Numbered from the stretch's first letter, positions 45,081 to 53,076 are shown. The stretch: 64,000 nucleotides of DNA from Stappia sp. WLB 29 (GCF_023507705.1 NZ_JALBGD010000003.1:248001-312000); one strand, 5' to 3'. The notes: generated by a model from the sequence alone, not told the origin. Made by a program: numbers and translations.

Positions 45081-46090
45081 TTCGCTGCGGCGATCTCGGC
45101 CTTGAGCATGTCGATGGCGGCCTGGCCATCGATGCCGGCGGCGGAGGCCGCATCGAGGAAGCCCTTCTCGACACCGGCGAGTTTCTCGGCGATGGCGGCG
45201 GTCATGGCCTCGTCGGCGGTGGTCTGGGCGACGCCCTTTTCCTCCATCACCTTGACGCCGGCCGCGTCGGCCGCATCCCAGGCCTGGCCAGCCATGCGGG
45301 CCATGGCCTCGCCCGACACGCTGTCGATGGCGGCCTTGTCCTCGTCCGAGAGCTTGTCCCAGGCGCCGCGGTTCATCACCACGAAGAACGAGGTGTTGTA
45401 GAGGCCGCCCGGCACCGAAACGCCGTTGCGGATCACCTCGTCGATGCGGAAGAAGGGCACGGACTCCGGTGGGAACAGGATGCCGTCGGCAACGCCGTTG
45501 GCGAGAATCTCGTAGACCTGCGGCGAAGGCGCCTGCACGCCGACCATGCCGAGCCGCGAGGCGATCTCGGCGACGATGCCGCCGCCGATGCGCATCTTCA
45601 GGCCTGCGAGATCGTCGACCGAGGCGACTTTCTTGGTGGTGGTGTAGATGCCGCCGGGACCATGGGTGAAGACGGTGAGCAGCTTGACGCCCTCGTGCTC
45701 GTCGGCCTTGGAAAGCATCGCCTCCTGCACCTTCCAGTAGGCGACGGACAGCGCCTCGGCGCTGTCGGACAGGAACGGTCCCTCGACCAGCGGCGTCAGC
45801 TTGAAGCGGCCCGGCGTGTAGCCGTGGACGCCGAAGCCGATATCGGCCGCGCCCGAGCGGATCAGGTCGAACTGCGCCGGCGGCTTGCCGATCGGCGCGG
45901 CCATGATCTCGACCGTGACGCGCCCGTCGGTCGCCTTGGCCACCTGCTCGCCCCAGGGGGTCAGGATGTCCTTGACGATGGGATGGGAGGGCGGCAGCCA
46001 GTTGGATACGCGCAAGGTGGTCTCGGCGGAGGCGGCGGTGGCGAGGCCAAGTGCCGCGACCGCGGTCAGCATCCCGATGAATTTCCGCAT
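45077..46090 (-). CDS. dctP: TRAP transporter solute-binding protein (DctP family)
   Basis: This periplasmic protein captures the substrate for the DctQM channel. A clear signal peptide (about 1-22, MRKFIGMLTAVAALGLATAA) is followed by ETTLRVSNWLPPSHPIVKDILTPWGEQV. The 337 residues fit the DctP family. The carboxylate-binding Arg of TRAP binding proteins should lie in LAGLKMRIGGGIVAEIASRLG. The ligand is thus probably an organic acid. The ATG at 46088-46090 starts 31 bases after the acyl-CoA ligase stop, so the transporter is likely part of the same transcript as the catabolic genes. Confidence 0.92.
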   Translation of the reverse strand: MRKFIGMLTAVAALGLATAASAETTLRVSNWLPPSHPIVKDILTPWGEQVAKATDGRVTVEIMAAPIGKPPAQFDLIRSGAADIGFGVHGYTPGRFKLTPLVEGPFLSDSAEALSVAYWKVQEAMLSKADEHEGVKLLTVFTHGPGGIYTTTKKVASVDDLAGLKMRIGGGIVAEIASRLGMVGVQAPSPQVYEILANGVADGILFPPESVPFFRIDEVIRNGVSVPGGLYNTSFFVVMNRGAWDKLSDEDKAAIDSVSGEAMARMAGQAWDAADAAGVKVMEEKGVAQTTADEAMTAAIAEKLAGVEKGFLDAASAAGIDGQAAIDMLKAEIAAAK

Positions 46091-46121
46091 TTCAGTCCCC
46101 TCTGTCTGGTTTTCGTTCCGG

Positions 46122-47660
46122 TCAGGCGCTTTGCTTCTTGCCGGACGCATTGAGCGCATCCTCGGCTATTTTCCTGACCCTTTCCAGCTGGATCTTGCCG
46201 AGCGCATTGCGCGGCAGCTCCTGCGTGAAGACGACGGATTTCGGGTGCTTGTAGCGCGCCAGACGTCCGTCGAACCCCGCCAGCACCGCCTCGGCGGTGA
46301 CCTCCCGGCCGGGTTCCGCCACCACGACCGCCACCGGGCTTTCGCCCCAGCGCGGATCGGAAATGCCGACGACAGCGGCCTCTCTCAAGCCGGCGATTTC
46401 GCCGAGCACCCGCTCCAGTTCGGCCGGATAGATGTTCTCGCCGCCGGAGATGATGACGTTCTTCAAGCGGTCCTTGAACCAGAAGACGCCGGCCTCGTCG
46501 CGAAGGGCGAGGTCGCCGGTGCGGAACCAGCCGTCGCGGAACGTGTCGGCGGTGGCCGTCTCGTTGTTCCAGTAGCCTTGCGTGATGTTGCCGCCCTTCA
46601 ACTCGATCTCGCCGATCTCGCCGGGACGGGCATCGCGCTCGCCGATACGGATGCGCGCCTTCGTGTGCAGGCCGGGCCGGCCGATGGCGCCGAATTCCGG
46701 GACGACGTTCTCGCGGCGCTGGTAGATCGCGACTGGGCCGGTCTCGGTCGCGCCGTAGACCTGCAGGACCGGCACGCCGCGGTCGACGAAGGCCCGCATC
46801 AAGGCATGCGGCACGTCGGAAGAGCCCGTCGCGACAAGGCGCAGGGAGGAAAGGTCCGCCGCCTCCCACTCGGGATGGGCGATCAGCGCGGCGAGCGTTG
46901 CCGGCACCAGCACGGTGAGGTCGGGGCGCTCGTCGCGGATTGCGGCGAGCGTCGTGCCCGGGTGGAAGCGGTCGTGCAGGATCACCGTCGCCCCGGCATA
47001 GAGCGCCGGCGTCGTCTGGATGTTGAGCCCGCCGACATGGAACATCGGCAGCACCGTCAGTACGGTGTCAGCGGCGGTGATCTCCTGCATGTGCAGGGCG
47101 TTCAGTGCGTTGGCCTCGACCGCGGCCTGGGTCAGGACGGCACCTTTCGGCCGGCCGGTCGTGCCGGACGTGTAGACGATGAGCAGGGGATCCTGCGTGC
47201 TGCCGTCGCCCTCGTCATGGCCGAGCGGCGCGTCATCCAGTGTCTGGCGGGCGAGACCGCCCGTTGCCGGATCGGCGATGAGCGTCTCTGGAAGCGGGGC
47301 AAGGGCCGCCATCGCGGCAAGGGTGGCCGCGAAATCGGGCTGGTGCACCAGGAGCCTTGCGCCGCTGTCGGCAAGCGCATGCGCAAGCTCGGGCGGGGCA
47401 AGGCGCCAGTTGAGCGGCACGACGATGGCGCCGAGCCGGGCGGCGGCGAAGGTCAGCAGCAGCTGGTCGGGCGAATTGGTGCCGAGATACGCGATCCGCT
47501 CGCCGCGCTTGATGCCGTGGCGGGCCGCAAGCGCGCCGGCCAGCCGGCCGATGCGGGCGGCGAGGGCGGCGTAGTCGATCCGCTCGTCGCCGAAGACCAG
47601 CGCCGTCTTCTCCGGGGTGAAGCGCGCATGCGCCTCGATCCAGTGGTCGATCGACGTCAC
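46122..47660 (-). CDS. Acyl-CoA ligase (AMP-forming)
   Basis: The 512-residue enzyme belongs to the fatty-acyl/aryl-CoA ligase group of the ANL superfamily. It activates a carboxylic acid with ATP and CoA. Motifs are IVYTSGTTGRPKGAVLTQ, VYGATETGPVAIYQ, GWFRTGDLALRDEAGVFWFKDRLKNVIISGGENIYP, and the catalytic lysine in PRNALGKIQLERVRKIA. The GTG at 47658-47660 overlaps the preceding flavoprotein gene stop by four bases. Its substrate may be the carboxylic acid taken up by the TRAP system or a ring-cleavage product; sequence alone does not tell. Medium-chain or 4-chlorobenzoate-type ligases are alternatives. Confidence 0.9.
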   Translation of the reverse strand: MTSIDHWIEAHARFTPEKTALVFGDERIDYAALAARIGRLAGALAARHGIKRGERIAYLGTNSPDQLLLTFAAARLGAIVVPLNWRLAPPELAHALADSGARLLVHQPDFAATLAAMAALAPLPETLIADPATGGLARQTLDDAPLGHDEGDGSTQDPLLIVYTSGTTGRPKGAVLTQAAVEANALNALHMQEITAADTVLTVLPMFHVGGLNIQTTPALYAGATVILHDRFHPGTTLAAIRDERPDLTVLVPATLAALIAHPEWEAADLSSLRLVATGSSDVPHALMRAFVDRGVPVLQVYGATETGPVAIYQRRENVVPEFGAIGRPGLHTKARIRIGERDARPGEIGEIELKGGNITQGYWNNETATADTFRDGWFRTGDLALRDEAGVFWFKDRLKNVIISGGENIYPAELERVLGEIAGLREAAVVGISDPRWGESPVAVVVAEPGREVTAEAVLAGFDGRLARYKHPKSVVFTQELPRNALGKIQLERVRKIAEDALNASGKKQSA

Positions 47661-48928
47661 TCGTCGGTTTCTCCCGGCAGGTAGAGGCTTTCCCGGCCGA
47701 TCCGGTCGAGGCAGATCTCGGCCGTCCAGGGCAGCATCAGGGCGCCGCAGCGGCTGTCGCGGAACAGGCGCTCCAGCGGCAGGGACTTCAGCATCGACTG
47801 GCCGCCGCAGGTGCGGATGGCGAGTTGGCAGATCTCGTTGGCGTTTTCCATCACCGTGTAGTGGGCGGCCCAGGCGCGCAGCATCTGCTCGCGCGAGGGA
47901 TCGGGACCGGCCTCGGTGATCGCCTGGAACCACAGGGCCTTGGTCTGCTCCAGCATCAGGTGCATCTGGGCGACGCCCATCTGCTTGGTGGGGAACATGC
48001 GCCGCTTGACCGGCGGCAGGCCGGGCCATTCGCCGCGCAGGTATTTCACGGTGAAGTCGAAGGCCGCCTGGGCGATGCCCATGTAGGTCGGCGACAGGGT
48101 CATGAACATGTGCGGCCAGCGGCTGGCGGCCTGGTAGTAGACGCCGCGCGGCATCAATGCCTCGTCCTCGGGAACGAAGACGTCTTTGAACAGCAGGGTG
48201 CGCGAGACGGTGCCACGCATGCCGAGCGGGTCCCAGGGACCGACCACCTCGACGCCCTCGGCCGTTGCCGGTACGGCGATATACATCGTGTCCCGGCGCG
48301 AGGGGCGCTCGCCCTCCTTCATCTCGCCGCAGAGGATACCGTAATAGTCGGCATGGCCGGACAGGGAGGCGAAGATCTTCTTGCCGTTGATGATCCAGCC
48401 GCCGTCGACCTTGCGGGCGGAGGTGGAAAAGGGCGCGGCTCCGGCCGCGGCGGCGCCGCCTTCCGAGAAGGGCTGGGAGTAGATAGCCCCGTCTTCCAGG
48501 ATGCGCCTATAGTGGACGGCACGGCGCTGGCGGTGCAACTCCCGCTCGCCGGCCTCGATTTCCAGATCGTCGGTCAGCGCGCCGGTCCACAGGCAGGAAC
48601 AGACATGCATGTTCCAGGTCAGGGCGGTCGCGCCGCAATAGCGGCCGATCTCGGCCGCCGTCATCATATAGGTGCGGAACGGCGCACCGTGGCCGCCGTC
48701 CTCCTTGGGCACGCAGATGCCGAGCAGACCGGCCTCGTGCATGTCGCGGTAGTTCTGCGTCGGGAACACCGCGTCGCGGTCGATGGCCTCGGCGCGCGGA
48801 GCGAAGCGGAACTTGGCCACCCGGCGGGCGAGGGCGGTCAGTTCCTCCTCCTGCTCGGTCAGGCGGAAGGCTTTGGGATCGAAGATCGGCTTGTCCATGT
48901 CGAGCGTCTCGAGATCGGCGACGGTCAT
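47657..48928 (-). CDS. Acyl-CoA-dehydrogenase-fold flavoprotein lacking the usual catalytic Glu
   Basis: The 423-residue protein has the three-domain acyl-CoA dehydrogenase fold: LGICVPKEDGGHG, YSQPFSEGGAAAAGAAPFSTSARKVDGGWIINGKKIF, DPLGMRGTVSRTLLFKDVFVPEDEAL, and RTCGGQSMLKSLPLERLFRDSR. Where dehydrogenases usually have the catalytic YEGT, this protein has LPWT (399-402), so the Glu is replaced by Pro400. Relatives without the base include flavin-dependent monooxygenases of this fold. A flavin reductase gene is divergently placed at 51 kb. Both facts suggest a two-component monooxygenase rather than a beta-oxidation enzyme. The ATG at 48926-48928 overlaps the hydrolase stop by four bases; ATG 48896-48898 is a less likely start. 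Confidence 0.85.
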   Translation of the reverse strand: MTVADLETLDMDKPIFDPKAFRLTEQEEELTALARRVAKFRFAPRAEAIDRDAVFPTQNYRDMHEAGLLGICVPKEDGGHGAPFRTYMMTAAEIGRYCGATALTWNMHVCSCLWTGALTDDLEIEAGERELHRQRRAVHYRRILEDGAIYSQPFSEGGAAAAGAAPFSTSARKVDGGWIINGKKIFASLSGHADYYGILCGEMKEGERPSRRDTMYIAVPATAEGVEVVGPWDPLGMRGTVSRTLLFKDVFVPEDEALMPRGVYYQAASRWPHMFMTLSPTYMGIAQAAFDFTVKYLRGEWPGLPPVKRRMFPTKQMGVAQMHLMLEQTKALWFQAITEAGPDPSREQMLRAWAAHYTVMENANEICQLAIRTCGGQSMLKSLPLERLFRDSRCGALMLPWTAEICLDRIGRESLYLPGETDE

Positions 48929-49728
48929 CGGCCTGCTCCCTCTTGCGGCGGTGTGGTCTCGGTCTGGTTCAGGAAGTCGCGGAGCGCGGCCTCGAAGGCC
49001 TGCGGGCATTCCAGCGGCGCCAGATGGCCGGTGCCGGGCAGCTCCACATAGCGGGCATCGCGCAGCTTCTCGCCCATCCGGCGCATGGTCGGGGCCGGCG
49101 CATTGCGGTCGACCTCGCCGGCGACAAGCAGCACCGGCACAGCGATGTCGGCCAGCGTGTCGCGGGCATCGAAGGTGGCAAGGCAGCGGATCGCCTCGCG
49201 ATAGGTCGCCTCCGGGACCCGGCTCATGGCGGCGGTGGCCACTGATACGGCAGCCGGGTCCGAGGCCGGTCCGACGAGATCCGGCACGAATTCGCGGGCA
49301 AGCTCGGGGATCGTGCGGCCGGCATCGAGCGGGGCCAGCCGCTCGGCGACGAAGCGCTTCTGGAACTCGCCGTCGCGGCTGCCGAAGGCGGCGGTGGTGG
49401 CCGACAGCACAAGGGTGCGCACGCGGCTCGGATGGCGGGCGACGAAGTCCTGCGCCAGCATGCCGCCGATGGAATGGCCGAGCAGGTCGACCTGGTCGAG
49501 TCCGAGCCGGTCGAGAAAGGCGAGCAGGGCCTCAGACAGGGCAGGGAAGGTCATCGGCGACAAGAGCGGAGTGCCGCCGTAGCCGGGAAGGTTCCAGCCG
49601 ATGGCGTCATGATCGCGGCCGAGCCCCCCGATCTGCGGCGCGAACATCTCCGCACCGGCGCCGATGCCGTGCAGCAGCACGACGGCGCGTTCGCCCCCGG
49701 TTCTGCGGATGTGGTCGGGCCGGCTCAT
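48925..49728 (-). CDS. Alpha/beta hydrolase (NicD-like position)
   Basis: The 267-residue alpha/beta hydrolase has an oxyanion region VVLLHGIGAGAEMF, nucleophile elbow GHSIGG (Ser86), likely acid Asp207 in GEVDRNAP and catalytic His235 in GTGHLAP. In nicotinate degradation an alpha/beta hydrolase (NicD) deformylates N-formylmaleamate right after NicX; other members of the same group hydrolyse enamides or enol-lactones in aromatic pathways. Its gene overlaps the NicX-like gene upstream and the flavoprotein gene downstream by four bases each. Deformylase or amidohydrolase action on the ring-cleavage product is inferred from this position only. Confidence 0.88.
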   Translation of the reverse strand: MSRPDHIRRTGGERAVVLLHGIGAGAEMFAPQIGGLGRDHDAIGWNLPGYGGTPLLSPMTFPALSEALLAFLDRLGLDQVDLLGHSIGGMLAQDFVARHPSRVRTLVLSATTAAFGSRDGEFQKRFVAERLAPLDAGRTIPELAREFVPDLVGPASDPAAVSVATAAMSRVPEATYREAIRCLATFDARDTLADIAVPVLLVAGEVDRNAPAPTMRRMGEKLRDARYVELPGTGHLAPLECPQAFEAALRDFLNQTETTPPQEGAGR

Positions 49729-50771
49729 CGCAGCGCCTCGATCAGCTCACCGTCCACCACCACCGGCTCGCCGTCGAGCGCGATGGTGCAGCCGCGCACC
49801 GGGATGTCGAAATGGCCCTTGGTGAAGCGGCCGGCGAACTCGTTGGCCCCGGTCGAGAAGAGGAAATTTCCCGAATAGGCGCGCACTTCCGTTCCGTTGG
49901 TCTCGCGCTGGTCGTACATGGTCAGCGCCTCGTAGCGCGCCGCGGCATTCATGCCGAAGCCGACATGGGCGACGGCATAGGCCTCCTTGTCGCCCCAGGC
50001 GGCGAGATAGCGGCGGGTCAGCTCGGCATCGGTGCCCTCGCCCTCGATCTCCGTCACATAGTCGTCGACGATGGTCAGGCGCACCGGGCGCTCGAGATAG
50101 CGCTTGAAGGTCAGGTTGATGTCGCCGGCATCCAGCACGAGGGTGCCGTTGACGCTGTGGGCGGCGGGGAAGCTTACGACGAGGCCGGCGGGCCAGTGGG
50201 CGACGGAGCCCGGCCGGTCGCACCAGCCCCACACGCCGACGGTCGAGGCGCCTTTCATGGCGACCTTGAGATCCGTGCCGGCGGCGGAGGTGACTGTCAT
50301 CTCGGTCGCCGCACGAATGCGGGAGACGGCCTCGCGCACCCGGTCCTTGTCGCGCGGCTGCGGCAGCAGGCGCTCGAGCGCGTCAGGATGTTCGTTTGAA
50401 ATCATCAACATGCGGGCGCCACCGGCGATGATGCGCGGCAGCTCCGGCGCATGCAGCAGGCCCTCGACCGTCAGGTCGACGACGAGGCCGCTGGCGGCGA
50501 GCGCGGCAATCGCCGCGTCCTGTCCGGAGAGCGCAGCCGAGGCACCCGTCGAGCGCACCTGCACCGGCGCATCCTGCGGCGGTGTCGGCACGACCACGTG
50601 GAAAGCCTTCGCGCCGAGGCGAAGCAGGGCGAGTTCCGCGATGTGGACGTTGAGGGCGCGCGACTGGGTTTCGGAGAGGATCGCGACACTCTCCCCCGGG
50701 GTCACCTTGCAGAGGGTGAAGACGGCCGCGAAGGCGTCGATCCACTTTCCCTCGATCCTGTCGGCGAGCAT
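49725..50771 (-). CDS. NicX-like 2,5-dihydroxypyridine 5,6-dioxygenase family protein
   Basis: NicX is a mononuclear iron extradiol dioxygenase of an unusual (M29-peptidase-related) fold that opens 2,5-dihydroxypyridine to N-formylmaleamate. This 348-residue protein matches its length. It keeps a His in YAVAHVGFGMN (His269) and the HxD pair in KGHFDIPVRG (His320, Asp322), which correspond well in spacing to the iron ligands reported for NicX (His265, His318, Asp320). Other conserved stretches are SVNGTLVLDAGDINL and SGNFLFSTGANEFAG. The ATG at 50769-50771 was preferred over an upstream ATG because GAGGAGGATCTG lies just before it. It is first in the operon. An aminopeptidase-like alternative is less likely, because the HFD pair fits NicX. 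Confidence 0.85.
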   Translation of the reverse strand: MLADRIEGKWIDAFAAVFTLCKVTPGESVAILSETQSRALNVHIAELALLRLGAKAFHVVVPTPPQDAPVQVRSTGASAALSGQDAAIAALAASGLVVDLTVEGLLHAPELPRIIAGGARMLMISNEHPDALERLLPQPRDKDRVREAVSRIRAATEMTVTSAAGTDLKVAMKGASTVGVWGWCDRPGSVAHWPAGLVVSFPAAHSVNGTLVLDAGDINLTFKRYLERPVRLTIVDDYVTEIEGEGTDAELTRRYLAAWGDKEAYAVAHVGFGMNAAARYEALTMYDQRETNGTEVRAYSGNFLFSTGANEFAGRFTKGHFDIPVRGCTIALDGEPVVVDGELIEALR

Positions 50772-50910
50772 CAGATCCTCCTCCCGATCCGCTCCGGCTA
50801 ATCGCTTCGCGCCGACGTCCGGCACGGCCCGATCCGTGCCGTCCGACGTTTTGTTGCGTCGGGCGGTCAATTTTCGCAGCAAGCGAAAAGAACTTGGAGG
50901 AGCGTAGCAA

Positions 50911-50928
50911 TTTCGTTATTGTATGAAA
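50911..50928. promoter_or_regulatory. Candidate MarR operator between the nicX-like and flavin reductase genes
   Basis: TTTCGTTATTGTATGAAA has inverted arms TTTCGT/ATGAAA with one mismatch. It lies in the only AT-rich part of the 234-bp divergent gap. On the minus strand it contains TACAAT, a good -10 match pointing toward the nicX-like operon. A repressor bound here would block that promoter. MarR binding is inferred from the adjacent regulator gene. Confidence 0.45.
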
Positions 50929-51005
50929 AGGAATATTTTTAGGCATGAACTTGTTGCCGGCGCGGCTCGCCGGCATTCCGCAAGCCGAAGGCACGAGGAC
51001 AGGCC

Positions 51006-51509
51006 ATGATGAGCGATCACCGCAGCTTCCGCAGCGCCCTCGGGCGGTTCGTCACCGGCGTCACCATCGTCACCACGCTGGACGAGGCCGGCCGGCCGGT
51101 CGGATTGACGGCCAATTCCTTCAACTCGGTCTCGCTCGATCCGCCGATGGTGCTGTGGAGCCTTGCCCGAAAATCGCAGAATCTCGCCGTTTTCGAGCGA
51201 TCCCGGCACTATGCGGTCAACATTCTTGCCTCCGATCAGCGGGCGCTGTCCGACCGGTTCGCGCGGCCGGTGGAGGACCGTTTCGCCGGAGTTTCCTGGC
51301 AGCCGGGGCAGTGCGGCGTGCCGGTGCTGGCGGGGGTAACCGCCGTGTTCGAGTGCCTCAACGAGACCCGGGTGGAAGGGGGCGACCACCTGGTTTTCCT
51401 CGGGCGGGTCGAGGCGTTCGACCATGCGGACCGCGAGCCGCTGCTCTATCATTCGGGGCGCTACGCAACCCCGAGCTATGCCGGCCCGTCGGCCGCCCTG
51501 CCCGAATGA
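51006..51509 (+). CDS. Flavin reductase (HpaC-like)
   Basis: The 167-residue protein is an NAD(P)H:flavin oxidoreductase domain of the HpaC/NtaB family, the small component of two-component flavin monooxygenases. Typical stretches are RFVTGVTIVTTLDEAGRPVGLTANSFNSVSLDPPMVLWSLARKSQNL, YAVNILASDQ, and GGDHLVFLGRVEAFDHADREPLLYHSGRY. Two adjacent ATGs (51006, 51009) follow AGGACAGGCC. It is divergent from the nicX-like operon and precedes the MarR gene by ten bases. The most plausible partner is the acyl-CoA-dehydrogenase-fold protein at 47.7-48.9 kb. Confidence 0.93.
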   Translation: MMSDHRSFRSALGRFVTGVTIVTTLDEAGRPVGLTANSFNSVSLDPPMVLWSLARKSQNLAVFERSRHYAVNILASDQRALSDRFARPVEDRFAGVSWQPGQCGVPVLAGVTAVFECLNETRVEGGDHLVFLGRVEAFDHADREPLLYHSGRYATPSYAGPSAALPE

Positions 51510-51519
51510 GAGGCGTGCA

Positions 51520-52059
51520 ATGACCGATCTTGCGGCACCTGCCCGCCCGTCCCCCGGCAGCCCGAGCGAAGGCGCTTCCGGCGCCGCAGCCGGGCGCTTC
51601 GTCGACGGCTATCTGCTCTACCTGCTGGCGCGGGCCTCGAGCGTTGCCAGCGCCGAATTCCACGAGCAGGTGCGGGCCCGCGGCGTGCCGGTGGCGGTGT
51701 GGCGCATCCTCGCCTCGCTGAAGGGGACGGGCGAGGGGCTGACCGTCGGCGAGCTGGCGAAGAGCTGCCTTGCCAACCAGCCGGCGATCTCCAAGACCGT
51801 CGACAAGCTGGTCGCCAAGGGGCTGGTCGAACGGCAGGCGGATGGGCAAGACCGCCGCCGCGTCTGGGTGCGGCTGACGCCGGCGGGCGAGGCGCATGTC
51901 GACGAACTTATCCTCGAGGCGCAGGCGCACCAGGCACGGCTGGTCGAGGCGATCGGCGAGGGGGAAACCGAGACGCTGCGCCGGGCCCTGCTGCGGTTGA
52001 TCGAACGGGCGGGATCTGGCGCTCCTTCCGTGGATTTTGATGAGTTTTCCGACAAATAA
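51520..52059 (+). CDS. MarR-family transcriptional regulator
   Basis: The 179-residue protein has a winged helix: VWRILASLKGTGEGLTVGELAKSCLANQPAISKTVDKLVAKGLVERQADGQDRRRVWVRLTPAG. The DxRR wing (DGQDRRR) and flanking dimer helices are complete. MarR regulators commonly sense aromatic ligands; NicR of Pseudomonas putida is a MarR protein that controls nicotinate genes. The ATG at 51520 is ten bases after the flavin reductase stop, so both are probably one transcript. It likely controls itself and the divergent catabolic operon. A candidate operator lies at 50911-50928. Confidence 0.92.
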   Translation: MTDLAAPARPSPGSPSEGASGAAAGRFVDGYLLYLLARASSVASAEFHEQVRARGVPVAVWRILASLKGTGEGLTVGELAKSCLANQPAISKTVDKLVAKGLVERQADGQDRRRVWVRLTPAGEAHVDELILEAQAHQARLVEAIGEGETETLRRALLRLIERAGSGAPSVDFDEFSDK

Positions 52060-52098
52060 TACTTTAATTACAATGCGTTGAGGGATATTGCAGAAATT

Positions 52099-52125
52099 GA
52101 GACGGATTTTGCAAAATTCCGTCTC
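52099..52125. repeat. 27-bp near-perfect palindrome downstream of the MarR gene
   Basis: Arms GAGACGGA and TCCGTCTC are perfectly inverted, and the centre TTTTGCAAAA continues the symmetry with one extra base. It lies 40 bases after the MarR stop and about 95 bases before the next start codon. No T run follows, so it is not a standard intrinsic terminator. The AT-rich core inside GC-rich DNA favours a protein-binding site or an mRNA hairpin. Confidence 0.55.
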
Positions 52126-52218
52126 GAAATGCCGAAAAGTTGCGTTGTTGCATCCAAACGCCGCAACGGGTTCAATCAGCCCGCACGCCCCGCCGGGGTC
52201 TGCCTCAGGCGGGTCAGC

Positions 52219-53076
52219 ATGTATCTCGACGTCCAGCACCAGCGAACCTTCTACGACCTGCCGCTCGGGCGGATGATGCGGGTGTTGGTCGGCGCGCGGA
52301 TCCGCGCCCGCTGGCCCGACCTGAAAGGGCGCGCCCTGCTCGGGGTCGGCTATGCCGCGCCGTACATGCGGCCCTATCTGGAGGAGGCGGAGCGGTGCAT
52401 CGCCGCGATGCCGGCGGCGCAGGGCGTGGTCGCCTGGCCGCGCGGCGGGCGCAACTCGGCGACGCTGGTCGACGAGACCGAACTGCCGTTCCCCGATCAC
52501 GTCTTCGACAATGTGCTCGTCGTCCACTGCCTCGACCATTGCGGTGATGCGGAAGCGCTGTTGCGCGAGATCTGGCGGGTGCTGGTGCCGGGCGGGCGAA
52601 TGATCGTCGTCGTCGCCAACCGGCGGGGATTGTGGGCGCGCTCGGAAATCTCGCCCTTCGGCTACGGGCGGCCGTTCTCGCGGGGACAGATCGAGGGCCT
52701 CTTGCGCGCCTGCCAGTTCCGCCCGTCGGGAAGCGACGAGGCGCTGTGCCTGCCGCCGACCCGCTCGCGGCTGGTGCTGCGCAGCGCACCGGCCTGGGAC
52801 CGGATCGGCCGCCGGCTGTGGCCGGCCTTCGCCGGGCTCTTGGTGATCGAGGCGGAGAAGCAGATGTTCCGCGGCGCGCCGGCCGGCGGCGAGACGCGGC
52901 TGATGAAGGCGCTGCGGCCGGTCTTCGTGCCGGAAGGCGCGGCGCCCGGCATGAATGGGCGCACCGGCTCGGGCCTCAGGCGGTCGGGCCTCGGGCGATC
53001 CGGTCTTGCTACGAGCGCTTCAGCAGGAACAGGGCCTGTTCGCCGATCAGGTTCCAGACCCACCAGGGCGCGGTGA
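52219..53076 (+). CDS. SAM-dependent methyltransferase (type 11-like)
   Basis: The 285-residue protein starts MYLDVQHQRTFYDLPLGRMMR, the usual beginning of a conserved rhizobial methyltransferase. The SAM-domain parts are LLGVGYAAPYMRPYLEEAER (a weak glycine motif), PFPDHVFDNVLVVHCLDHCGDAEALLREIWRVLVPGGRMIVVVAN, then ARSEISPFGYGRPFS and a hydrophobic C-terminal segment WPAFAGLLVIEAEKQMF. The target is unknown; homologues often lie next to gloB, but here that gene is 43 kb away. The last 23 codons overlap metW in convergent direction, and this part is Gly/Arg/Ser-rich and unconserved. The ATG at 52219 follows the 27-bp palindrome. Confidence 0.85.
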   Translation: MYLDVQHQRTFYDLPLGRMMRVLVGARIRARWPDLKGRALLGVGYAAPYMRPYLEEAERCIAAMPAAQGVVAWPRGGRNSATLVDETELPFPDHVFDNVLVVHCLDHCGDAEALLREIWRVLVPGGRMIVVVANRRGLWARSEISPFGYGRPFSRGQIEGLLRACQFRPSGSDEALCLPPTRSRLVLRSAPAWDRIGRRLWPAFAGLLVIEAEKQMFRGAPAGGETRLMKALRPVFVPEGAAPGMNGRTGSGLRRSGLGRSGLATSASAGTGPVRRSGSRPTRAR

